From assembly GCA_026119935.1 (NCBI GenBank), contig JALRMH010000061.1, positions 124,001 to 188,000 of the forward strand: 64,000 nt of DNA, written 5' to 3'. A model generated the notes under the pieces. The model was given only the letters and a program-made list of their open reading frames with translations. It was not told where the DNA came from and did not search any database. The stretch is from Endothia cerciana (taxonomy: Eukaryota > Ascomycota > Sordariomycetes > Diaporthales > Cryphonectriaceae). Position 1 is the first letter of the stretch; every line of letters starts with the position of its first letter. Position numbers and translations under genes: made by a program. Positions 23,301 to 33,530 of the stretch are shown here, in pieces.

Positions 23301-26300
23301 CGTCGTCGAGACCGTATTTGGATGCGTAACAAACTATGGGCCCAAACCAATCAAATGGAGTGGACTGTGTCTGTGGCGGCTGCTGCTCCGCGTTCTCAAA
23401 AGTCTTGTCTTCATTTGCCGATGGTTTCTCTCCAGACAAGTCTGCCTTCCCGGATGCATCTGGCCCACTGGATGCATCTGCCTCTTCGGACGAGACTGCC
23501 TGTCCAGAGAAGTCTGTATGGTCTTGCTGCCTCGATAATTCCTGAGAATGGGTGTCCTCCGCCTGTCCGCCGTTTGCGAGCATGCCCACGGCGGGTACAC
23601 CGTCGTAGGCCCTCTTTGATTGCACTGATTTCCAATCAGGAAGAGGGCGAGGTGATTTGGGAATGAGCTGAACCATCTCACGGAAGACATCGAAATGGCC
23701 GCCCGCCGCTGCATTGATCACTATGTCATGCAAGACGTCGTTATCGAAGTCCAGTGTCACTGGCGCGGCCTCGAAGACAAGACGTAGAGTTGACAGATGT
23801 CCCATTGTCACAGATTCAAGCATGGATTGTCGCCATGATTCTGTGTCGCAGCTTTCCTTGGACAAAAGAGCTTTGACAATATCATCGAGCCCAAAGTGGG
23901 CGGCCATGGCTAGTGGTCTGCGGTGATCTGGCTGGGGTTTCACGAAGGGGGTTGGTAGAGTCTGGTATGCATCTATCCAGTCACATAAGACTTTCTGATT
24001 GCCAAACAAATTGTCCAGCACCGTCTCATGCCTTGTGCCTCCTGTATTTTTGTAGTGACGAGTCCAGTGTTCGATCGCATAGGGAAAAAGTATGTCGGAT
24101 TCCTGAGCGCCGGACAGTTGGCTCAAATATACGAGACAGGTGTCCAGGATCTCGGTATGTCGCTCGGTCTCGCTCTTCAGACAGTACCACCGACTCGAAG
24201 TCGTCGAGTCCAGTGTAAGTTGAATAGAGGCAAGCCAGGGCCGCAGCTGGGAATGGCAGAAATGTATCTCGTCGTGTCGAATGCGGAGCAAGCCACCGAA
24301 AGATTGCAATAATTTGTTGGCTTTGAAGTGCAACTGCTGATGGCCTCTCGTCAACCATTCATGCTTCTTGCCAACATTGCTGATGGTACCAGATAACTCA
24401 AACAATGTGACGAATTCGTGTACTCTCAAGGGTCTGAACGATGTAAGCATCCATGATAAGGCCTTGCAAGCCCAAGACCGTTTCCCAGAAGGCAGCCCTC
24501 CAAGGGTCAGCTCAAATATTCGGTGCAGGATGGAGCCTTCGCAGCCAAGCAGCCTGATTGTCTCCAGGTGATCTTCACTCAACTGAAACAGCGTGAGCAG
24601 ACATCTGAGGTCCTCGTCCTCTTCACAAGAAGACAGCAGGCGCGCAACATCGGTCGCCACCGACTCGTCAAGATACCGCGGGTCTTGCTGTTGGAGAAGA
24701 GACAGTTCGAGCTCTGCATCGAGAACCTGGGTATTCTGGGGGTCCGGAGCACCAGTGCAGTTGACCGTGGTGACACATCCCTGGGGCAGCTTGCAAAGAG
24801 CATCCGTAATCTTGTCATCTTGTGCGGTCCCTCTAGTGGTGGTAATCACAATCTTGAGAGGATCATCGGACATTCGCATCGCCTCTTCAAGCTGAGAGAT
24901 AAGCCAGAGAGCCTCAGATTCCTCACACTCGTCGAAACAACCCAGAACGTACAATGCGTCGCTTACTGCCCTGAAGCTCCTGACAGTCTCCCAGCAAGTA
25001 CTCAATTCGTCAAGGGTCCAAGCACTGTAAATCTCGTCAACGAATTTCTTGTTCTGGGTTGGGTGACCAGCACGCAGTCTTTGAAAGAGTGCTGAATTAG
25101 AGGGAGTCACGGGGTAAAGGAAACTCGCTCAAGCCTTACTGATCGTCTCCCAAGGATCCTATCGAGCTCTGCGAGTCCAAGGTAGCATATCGATTGTAAG
25201 CCACATGAGCAAACATTGAAGCGAAAAATGACTGCAGAGAATTGAATCGTATGTCGTGTGCAATGAAGCGAAATTGGATCAGAAATTGCCAAGTGCTTTT
25301 CTCCCGGTCCAAGGTATAGCAGCACTGCTCGGAGACGCGTTCGGCATGGGCATCGCATCGCATATGGATGATTCGGTTCCACGCATTGGGCTTCAACAGG
25401 TCCATGAGATGCTCGGATCCCTCCAGAATCTCACTAAGGTCCAGTGACGGGTACGTCGGTGGCGTTTGGGCGAGCACGCGGCGCATGATTTGGCGTACGT
25501 TGTCCGGGTAGTCAACCTCTGACTCACTGCGTCAGACCGGGCACACCAGGACTGGCTTAAACAGATGCACCTACCGAGCCAGTCACTATCTGGCGAAGTC
25601 CTGAGCGGACGATCGTTGTCAATGAGGGCACGCGGGAGGTCCAGATGGGGACGATCGCTGCTTATCCGGTACTCTCCGTCGTTGCCAAATAAGGAGGTGA
25701 ACGAAGCGAAGACCCTCTGCGAGGGGTCCTCATAGTTGGACAACACGTTCACCAGTATCGTTTGGGTCAGCATTCGCGTATGGATGAATGAATCATTCAC
25801 TCCAAATATAGTCTCACTCAAGGCTTTGACCATTTTAGCAGTGCCACCTGGAAATGCTGGTTGAGAATTTCCCAATGGGGGGGCGAGCAATCTGAACAGC
25901 TGCTCTTCGAGATCCCAGGCGCTGAATGGCCTGTGAGGGTACCCGAAGAATACCTAGAACCATTAGAAGGCATGACGGGATGGGAATCATCATCTCTCGT
26001 GCTTTGTGACTTACCAGGACACGAGTCGAACCCAAAATGTCAACATGCTTTGTCTCGTTATATCCAGCCAGAATGAGGCACTGATTATTTCCGTGAGCCT
26101 TTGGTTGCCGTACCAAAACCTTTCGATCAGAGGCTTTCCTACCGTCTTGACGATTAGACCTCCTATATCGTGGGACACGAAGATGATGGGTCGTTTTGCG
26201 TTCTTCAGCGTCCAAGTCAGCCCTTGGCTCGCGAGCTCCCCATCTGTGAACGAAAAATCACCTTAACCTCGTCATCGCGGAGTTGCAAAAGCTTGCTCAG

Positions 26301-26844
26301 CAGATCTTTTGCCATCTCGTAGACCCCATGCATTGTAAAACAGCTTTTGGAGACGTCACTCGGGTCGTAGCCATACATGATGACTCTCGCCGCGACCGGA
26401 TGTTCTTCAGTGCTGAAGGCCTCATGGAGCCAAAGCCGGCTGGGGTCGCTAAATGATTCCCATGTCTTCCGGCTATGACCCTTGACGCCGTGGATAGCAA
26501 TGACGCTTGTGGGTGATACGTAAGCTTCAATAATTTTGGGCTGAGGTTGACCGTCAAGGCCTGGCTGTAAAGTTCACTTACTCGATCCCTACATTGTCTG
26601 CCCAACTGGGGTTATCGACTACCACTCCTGTCCTGTGCTGGTCTGTGTGCTCCACGTCTATGCCCAGCTCAGCTTCATCACGCAGAGGAGGAGAAGACCT
26701 TGCTGTAACCCTTGACGCTTCCGACTGTGTCTCGGTCTTATGATCTGCTATTTCGTCTGCTGCTACGCTCGGGCCATCTTGGGGATCGACAGCCGGAGAG
26801 TCCTTCAGGGCTTCATCGTCGTCACTCGATCTTTCGCCAGCCAT
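20370..26844 (-). CDS. NLR-like receptor: alpha/beta-hydrolase-like N terminus, NACHT-like centre, ankyrin repeats, ZZ-type finger
   Basis: Ten exons, complement(26582-26844, 26262-26505, 26143-26202, 26015-26080, 25571-25953, 25140-25526, 22495-25078, 22271-22441, 20782-22113, 20370-20669), all phases consistent, give 1929 residues. Residues 1-85 are acidic and disordered. Residues 88-230 are a lipase-like fold: VIAIHGVKGHSRKTW, FVSHDIGGLIVK (Asp where active lipases have Ser), STRVL|VFFGYPHR. A central region (about 340-600) has the Walker-B-like LYVLGCFDE but no evident GxxxxGK[ST] loop. Ankyrin repeats run from about 850 to 1800 (GHTPLHSAAYWG, GTPLHQACLHG, GRVPLHYAALIG), interrupted by a Ser/Glu/Asp-rich insert. 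The end is a ZZ-like finger, WCDCCLA|DIYGIYTRCMDC, then an acidic tail. Such proteins are thought to be immune or incompatibility sensors. The first intron and the 157 bp eighth intron are the least certain. Confidence 0.85.
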
Positions 26845-27438
26845 GGCTGCTTCTGCTTGCGCGCGCCGAGCTCCGGGGCACCCCGTGGCATTCAAGACGA
26901 AGTCTTAAGTTTGTCGAGCCTGACACGTTCGGCGTGCTCCGCGATGAGTGCCATTGTACCGACATCATGGAGCCGCAACGTGACGCAGCGCTCCACCAGC
27001 TTAGCGCATGGCGTGCTGCTTCGAAGTAAGCCCTTATGGGGGATCTTGTGGGCTCTCACTGCAGAATGGGGTTGTGATTGCGAGAAGCTGAAACTGGTGC
27101 TAGGTCGAAGGACTCGGGTATTCCAGATGTATCGAGTACACGCAGGCTGCATCTTGTTTTTGGGAGCCGGAAACCAATGGCCAGATTAAAGTACACTCAG
27201 TTGCTACTGTACTATAGGGGAACACCTACTATAGCAAGCCTCCCAGCGTACTTATGTCTCGCCTACGTGTCGCTAAGATTTTCTCCACCACCGACGGGGC
27301 GCTGTCACCACGCAACTTGTAGCCCCCGCCTGAGACTCTTTCAAGCTGGGCTCGCATAACAACAAAAAACCTAGTGACGAGAACATCCTGTCCGAGATCC
27401 CTGAGATGTCGGATCCAGCACAAGCTCGACTCGCAACG
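26845..27438. other. Intergenic upstream of NLR-like gene
   Basis: 594 bp between the NLR-like start and the stop of the next minus-strand gene; it should hold the NLR promoter. No coding sequence is recognised. Confidence 0.5.
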
Positions 27439-28362
27439 TCACCTCTTCTGGCCACCGGTTGCAAAAGATGCCTCGACTGCCATTCTGACTTCACATAATG
27501 AGTCTAGCTTGACTTCGCTCAGGATGTCTATCCCATAGTGGCGGCCCTTCTTAGGCTTCTTGTCTCGAGGAGCGAGAGGATTGAACAGGACCGGGTCGTC
27601 AAGCGGAAATCTGCTGAGCTTTTGCTGCAAGCCGGTCACGAAATCGCAGTCGGCCTCGAGAGTGACTTTGGCATTGAAAGGCTCGCTGCTTGTCCGCCGA
27701 AGTAGGATGGCAACCTTGACAGCATCTGGAACCCCCGCCTTGCGGTGCTTATTTTCCACCAAATTCCATGCCGCCGCAGTCGAGTCGCCCTTGTTCTGCC
27801 CGGTGCCCAGGTTGATGGATCCAGTAACCGTAGTCGCATCGCTGACATCGCGTGTCCTGGTCTTCTCCAACTTCGCCGTCGTACTCGCCTGTATGACTGA
27901 TGCCCCGGATGCGCCCAGTGTCAGCTCCCCTCCCCTGGTGGTGGATTCCTGGTCGGTGGTGGGCAGCACCGTGAAGCGCCCCTCAGGCGCGATTGCCTCG
28001 ACGATGGGCGTCTCGCCGGACTTGCTTGACGCAAAGAACTCGATGTTGACCACCGCACGTGTCACGCGGCTCGAATTTTTCTGCGGATCAAATCGGAAGC
28101 GGAAGACCAAGAGTGTGGCCTCATCGCCGTCTTCGTCGTACAGCCCATGAGTCACATCTAGGAGGTCCACCCGGGTGTGAACATTCGATCTAGTTCTCTC
28201 GATAACATTCCGGCGCTCGAAGTCCGTGAGTGAGGCGTTTTGAGTCCTGAACGTGTCGTCTTCGCCTTTGACGACCTCCTCGAGGGGAACATCCATTGCC
28301 AACAGCGGCTCCTCGTCGCCCTCGACGTCAGTGGGATCGACTTGGACAACAGGCTCAGCCAT
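27439..28362 (-). CDS. Beta-rich protein of unknown function, candidate partner of the subtilisin-like protease
   Basis: Uninterrupted frame of 307 residues; the start is ATG 28362 (MAEPVVQVDPTDVEGDEE). An upstream extension to 28473 has no support. I do not recognise the family. The first 55 residues are acidic. Residues about 80-260 alternate polar and hydrophobic stretches suggestive of beta strands (EATLLVFRFRFD, AVVNIEFFASS, GRFTVLPTT, KVAILLRR). A small-residue stretch GGELTLGASGASVIQAS resembles a membrane-inserting or flexible hairpin. A basic linker PRDKKPKKGRHYG precedes a C-terminal segment of about 35 residues. It shares a divergent promoter with the protease at 28982 and lies just upstream of the NLR-like gene, in the same orientation. 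A pore-forming or toxin-like effector is possible but only inferred from context. Confidence 0.75.
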   Translation of the reverse strand: MAEPVVQVDPTDVEGDEEPLLAMDVPLEEVVKGEDDTFRTQNASLTDFERRNVIERTRSNVHTRVDLLDVTHGLYDEDGDEATLLVFRFRFDPQKNSSRVTRAVVNIEFFASSKSGETPIVEAIAPEGRFTVLPTTDQESTTRGGELTLGASGASVIQASTTAKLEKTRTRDVSDATTVTGSINLGTGQNKGDSTAAAWNLVENKHRKAGVPDAVKVAILLRRTSSEPFNAKVTLEADCDFVTGLQQKLSRFPLDDPVLFNPLAPRDKKPKKGRHYGIDILSEVKLDSLCEVRMAVEASFATGGQKR

Positions 28363-28981
28363 GGTTCGCTGTCTATAGCATGAACTTGGATGTGAATGAG
28401 AGGACGAGTACAATCGTTCCTGTGACCACCACAGGGCGGACCTCGTCTTCTTATGGACCGCCATATTCCGCAAGAGGAGGGAGTCCCGTTCGACAGCCCT
28501 GCACTGTCACAGCCTCTACAGTATCGTTTCTGATCGCATCCAGAGGTTACAGGTACCTCTCTGATACTGTACCATGCAGCTGGGTGATACCGCAAACCCT
28601 TTAGCCATCAAATGCGATGTAACATTGTTGTGCTGACTGCATGCCGCTATCGACGCGGGATGTGATATGTGGATGACAAGGCTACCAATCAGCGTGTTTA
28701 GTACCTACACAGATTTCGAAGACCGGAATCGCCGCAACGAAGCTGGATTTTGTTTAATTTGCTGCTCAGTCAGCATGTACCCACAACCTTGGGGGCCACA
28801 GGCTCCGAATAATCGATCACCTATCAGGTGCGGCAAGTGTGGTCGGGATCAACTCTCAACAAGCAATGGTATCGCCGTCGCCGGCGCAGGTTCGCCAGTT
28901 CTTCCATCAATCCTCTCACAAACGTCTTGAGCACTCAAGAGTGCGCATGACATCGTCAGTCGGCCTTCACCTACTGCATCC
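28363..28981. promoter_or_regulatory. Shared divergent promoter, unknown protein / subtilisin-like protease
   Basis: 619 bp separate the two opposite start codons, so the genes probably share control elements. No specific motif was identified. Confidence 0.5.
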
Positions 28982-31900
28982 ATGGCAACGGATCTGAGTA
29001 TACCTGCTTCCGGGGGGCTAAAGCGGGCACCGACTAGAGATCTGGAGGCGACCTTTCCGACCTTTGATGATGATGACGAATTCAAGCATCTTGACGCTAT
29101 CAAGCCGAGCTCCTATCAACAAGACGATGCAGAGGAGCAATTCAAACGGGATTTTAACGCGGCACAGGAGAAACAGCGCGAAAAGCAACTTGAGCTCAGG
29201 AAGATGCAACTTGATGCAACGCTGAACCCCGAAGAGAGGAGCAAGGCTGTCTCGAACCTGAAGAAAGAGTTTCTCCATAAATTCCTCAGCTTTGTTGATG
29301 AGCGCAAGGCAAACTGGCATAATAAGACCTCGTCAAAGTCAGGAGGACAGAACTTCTTACACTACCTCGCATATCAAAATCCTCTTCAAGTTGGCGACCC
29401 TTTCCCTCAATGGATCATTTCAATGGCCATAGTTCGCCGACCGGAGTTGTTGGGCGTATTAGACGACTACAACCGCACACCATTAACGGGTAAGACCCAG
29501 ATTTGACTGCCTGTCCCGGGTCCATCGTTCTGCCACTAATGATTTGTTATATTAGCGGCAATCGCAGAAAAGAACTTTTTGTTTTGCTGGATTGCAGTCG
29601 TGCGTATGGAGGTCAACCAGGTAGGGGTTTTTGGGGAGTACTTGAAGGTCGAATGCAAGCCGCATGACTTCGACCATGACCGTGAAGTTACATGTCTTCA
29701 CGCTGCCCTTACGGCCAAATTCTTTGAAGCCGTCAAGCTGGACCGGGTGGTATTCATCCGCAAGATGATCAGTCTGGTACCCAAGGAGATGTTTACGGTC
29801 ACTGATTCAAAGGGGCGGACGCCCCTACACCTGGCCGTACAGTATGAGAACTGCACGCCGTCTCAGGTCTCGATCGTTGAAGAGCTGCTATCTCGGGGCC
29901 CAGAAGCCCTGGATATCCAGACAAAAACAGAACTAGGTCGAAGTATGTCTATATTCCAGTTCCACGAGGATTCTAGGAGGAAAGGGCAGGCCAAGTACCA
30001 GATGAAAAAGGCGAAGGAGGAGAAAGATCAGGAAGAGCAGCAGAGGCAACAGAGACAGCGAGAACAGCAACAGCGAGACCAAATGACCCAAAGCAGGATG
30101 CGTCCGGACAACGCCATTCCAGGGAGAGAAGAGAAAGCAAGCAAGCCCGGTCCTGAGCCTTCGAGGAACGAGCTGAAGAAGGCAGAAGAAAAACGCAAAA
30201 GGGGAGCTATGGAACCCCCACCCTTGCCAGTCCCGAAGGACCGGCCTGATGCCAATGTCGCCGTTAGGAGGAACTCGATTTTGACTGCGACTCCTCAGAC
30301 GCGGGAGGCACCTCAACTACCTTTGGCTTCAGATAAACGGGCGATAGGATCGTCTCAGGTAGGGGCGTCGCCGATCATCAAGGACCAGGCGTCAGGTGAT
30401 GCGAGGAAGAGGGAAGCGGAGGCAAAGGAGGAGGAAGAGCGTAAAGTTGCTGCTGCAGCAATATCCGAGCAGCTCAAGCTACTATGCCTCAGAACCAAAG
30501 AGCCAGACCTCGCGTCCGAATTTCTTCGAAGTCTCGAAGGGAAACAAGGTGTGCATCGGTCATTTACCGTGAGAGGAGCCTTGAACTAAATAAGGATGAT
30601 TCCAGATACGGCCTTGTGGTTCGATTTTGGGCCTTCAAAGAAGCTCTGCATGGCTGACTTTCGCAAACATTTCGGTCACTTTCACTTCGAGTCGATCTTG
30701 CAGTACGTGGCCTTCCCTCACATCCACCTTGAGACGAAGGAAAACAGCAGCCATCCCGAAGAACGAAACCAAAGTGGAACGGACCCTGCCCCGATGGTCG
30801 CCTTTTTCGACTGGTTTCGTGAGAAACAACGAGGAGTCAAAAGAATCATTAGAGTAATCGTAGATGACCTCGAGTTCCCTCAGCATACTGATGAAGATAT
30901 CGAGAAAGCTTTGAACGACTTTGTGAGTCGGAACTCTATACCTCTTCCAGGATGTGAATTCCATGTCTCGGCTTGACTGACACATCTTAGAATGTGGAAA
31001 TATTGGATTGGAGGCGACCTGACCTATGCCCAGCGTCACTGGCAAAGTTCGGAGCCTCTCTGAGGGAAGTCAATCTGTACTGGAGCGGGAGAAACCCCGT
31101 TTTGCGAGCCTGGTCTGAGCCTGATGGCCTGGCTAAGCTGCCGAATTTGGAAGTTGTCAACATCATCGAGGTCGGAGAGGGAATCGAACGCATAGAGCGG
31201 ATCAACGAAAACCTGACGGATTTTCAAACACGACTGTACAGCTCATGGCCTGAGGGAAAGACGAAGCCACGGTTTAACCCACCCAATGGCAGACGCCTTC
31301 GGATTTCTTCTCAGCGCGGAGAGCTCCAACACGCAGCGCTGAATTCTGCAGAATGGCACGACCGCAGAGTTGATCCTCATAGGTGGATGGAGTGCATGAA
31401 AAAATTTAGTGACGAGTTCCGGCAGATCAGAGCGCTGAGAGAATCGCAAAAAGACGCCGATCCTGCCTTGGGTCCTGTTGTGGTAGCCCTCATCGACGAC
31501 GGTAAGCCGTCGCAACTTAGTTGCCGTGTTTCCAGCATGCACTGACATTGTCCTGCTATAGGCACCGACATAAACCATCCAGACCTCAGCATGCAGGAGC
31601 GTCCTGATGGACAGAGCTTCCACAAGTACCCAGAAGGTTCAAGATCTCGTGTAGATCCGTGGTGGCACTCCTCAAGCGGGCACGTACCCCTTGGCCCGCG
31701 AGCTCTCACTGATGTCCCTCCGTTGCCGCCTCTGCGCACTGTGTTGTTTTCACCCTTGGCGGTCTACAGCCTTCTGACATACATTGTAGGCATGGCACGC
31801 TCATGGCTCGTCTTATTGCTGGCATTTGTCCCAGTGCCATCATACATGTAATCAAATTACAGACGGTACGTTGCTGCGGTTCCTTCGTCCACACACAAGA

Positions 31901-32711
31901 GGATATCCTCCGGCGATGTGTATAAAGACTGACTTTCGAGCCTCACCAGTTCTTTGCCCACGACTCAAGAAAACTCCAGATCAATACTGAAAGTGCTATC
32001 AAGGCTATCGAGTACGCCACAGAGCTTGAAGCCGACATCATATCAATGTCATGGACCATCAAGCCCCCCGAGGAGCCAGCTAAGACCAGGTTCATGAATG
32101 CGATTCACTCGGCTGCCACCAACACCAAAGGCATCCTCATGTTCTGCGCCGCGGCGGACCAGGGCAAGTTCGTCGATCGGACATTCCCGCATGCCGGAAA
32201 CCCGAGCAGCTTCCGTATCGGTGCGGCTGCGGCCACGGGCAGGATCATAGACACGGTCGGTGACAAGCAGGGCCTCAGCTTCATCTTCCCAGGCCATGAG
32301 GTCGTGATCGACAAATGGTACGAAGATGTCGAGGACAAGACCTTTGACAAGTTCGACGCGCACTCCGGCTCGTCTGTGGCGACAGCATTGGCGGCAGGGC
32401 TAGCGGCCCTGATCGTCGAGTGCGTACGGCTTGGTGTTATGCACACGAACGAGAACCCAGAGCAGCAAAATGACTCGACCGTTGCTATCAGGATGAGCGA
32501 CTTATTGCAGATCAGGGATAGGGAAACGATGAAGCTGGCGCTGCTATCTATCGGGACGGATATGAACACTAGCAACCTATATCTAGAGGTGTGGAGGTTG
32601 TTCGAGGACAAGGCTGACAAGCTGAAAGCTGCTAGGCTTGCCGCGGATCGTGTGGGCCAAATGGAGATCGTGGCAGGTTTGGCACGGCATTTCCTGCGGA
32701 AGGGTGCCTGA
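28982..32711 (+). CDS. Subtilisin-like (S8) serine protease with large N-terminal regulatory half
   Basis: Exons 28982-29489, 29556-30548, 30606-30922, 30991-31501, 31562-31679, 31790-31865 and 31950-32711 give 1094 residues. There is no signal peptide, so it is intracellular. The N-terminal half has a charged helix, ankyrin-like TPLHLAVQYENC, a Lys/Glu/Gln-rich coiled coil (about 330-450), then the fungal module VEILDWRRPDLCP...EVNLYWSG. The catalytic triad is visible: Asp775 in ALIDDGTDINHPD, His817 in GHGTLMARLIAG and Ser983 in SGSSVATALAAG. The usual oxyanion Asn is not evident; the site reads MFCAAADQG. The exon 5/6 join across the His needs a GC donor (GCACGT); with a GT donor the frame breaks. 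The subtilisin HET-Q2, which activates a small effector in Podospora, is a conceptual parallel. Confidence 0.85.
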
Positions 32712-32855
32712 GGAACATAATGTTGCATGATTGATACCGGGGACGACCGGCAGGTGTAGCATGATCACCAAGATTGTACAAAGTTGACTCTGTCATTCTC
32801 TCATAGCCATACCTATATCTTCTTGCGAATATAGACTCTTGTGCGCTGGCGGAGT
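32712..32855. other. Short intergenic
   Basis: 3' flank of the protease gene. Nothing is seen. Confidence 0.5.
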
Positions 32856-33530
32856 TCAGCCCAGAACACCCACTAGCTTCCCCCTAACTCGTCCTCTAAC
32901 CATCCTCTCAAGCGCCTGTGGCAACTCATCGAACTTGAGCGTCGAGTCGACGACTACCTCACCCCCCCCCCCCCAACCGTCCGGCGTGCCTCCTCGAGCC
33001 ATACTTTGCGGGCCTCCAGGATCACACAATCATAAATCACGGCCAGACCGACCCTACCCCAGAAGCCACCTCGCCAACATGCTGGGATAGTTCCAGTAGA
33101 TGGCCGGGCCACCCATACTCGACCGGTCCGTCTTGTCTCCCACAATGATCACATACTTCTTGATCTTGCCGCTCAGGACCGGGTCGTCCAGGCACTCCAT
33201 GCCTCAGCCCTTCAGGGGCGCCATCGTGAAGCTGAACACGTCGGGGCTGGCGCCGAACCCGGAGCCGGGCCCAGCGTGCGTGACGGTCCCGGAGAAGCCG
33301 CAGCAGGTCTCCTCCTCCTGGTCCTGGTTGTTGTTGCTGCTGCTGTTGCTGCTGCTGCTGGAGGAGGATGGGCCGGTGAGGACAGAGAGGGGCCAGGGGA
33401 GGGATGATGAGGGGTTCTTGTGCAGGTTCATGGCCTGCACGTCGACCCGGTTAATGGCGAAGGCCTTGGTGCGGATCTGGATCTCTAACGGCTTGAGGCC
33501 CGAGGGCGCGCACGCGGTGTAAGTCCACTT
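32856..33530 (-). pseudogene. Remnant of a zinc-type (medium-chain) dehydrogenase / quinone reductase
   Basis: Read on the minus strand, the N-terminal GroES-like segment is visible as LKPLEIQIRTKAFAINRVD, followed by CCGFSGTVTHAGPG. The C-terminal end is FDELPQALERMVRG with GKLVGVL before a stop near 32856. Between them lie a stop codon after FTMAPLKG, frame changes and loss of much of the Rossmann domain, so the gene is clearly broken. A poly-Ser/Asn/Gln tract, encoded by a GTT/GCT-type triplet run near 33327-33362, interrupts the N domain. A run of 13 C lies in the C-terminal part (32962-32974). Intact relatives are NAD(P)H-dependent reductases of about 330-370 residues. The remnant sits at the edge of the accessory island. 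Confidence 0.7.
32962..32974 (+). repeat. Poly-C tract, 13 nt
   Basis: Homopolymer within the decayed dehydrogenase gene; it disrupts the reading frame there. Confidence 0.75.

Noticed and set aside
26203..26261. Apparent frameshift between LRDDEVK and the HDIGG segment of the NLR-like gene
   Set aside because: A normal 59 bp intron with a GCTGAC branch site and CTGAAG acceptor removes it.
26506..26581. Very short apparent intron of 17 bp (GTAAGTGAACTTTACAG) in the NLR-like gene
   Set aside because: It has fine splice signals but is too short and leads to the wrong frame; extending to the later ACAAG acceptor (76 bp) restores DVIAIHG.
27439..28362. Calling the beta-rich protein a gasdermin
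   Set aside because: Only context supports it; I could not see sequence identity with known fungal gasdermins, so the family is left open.
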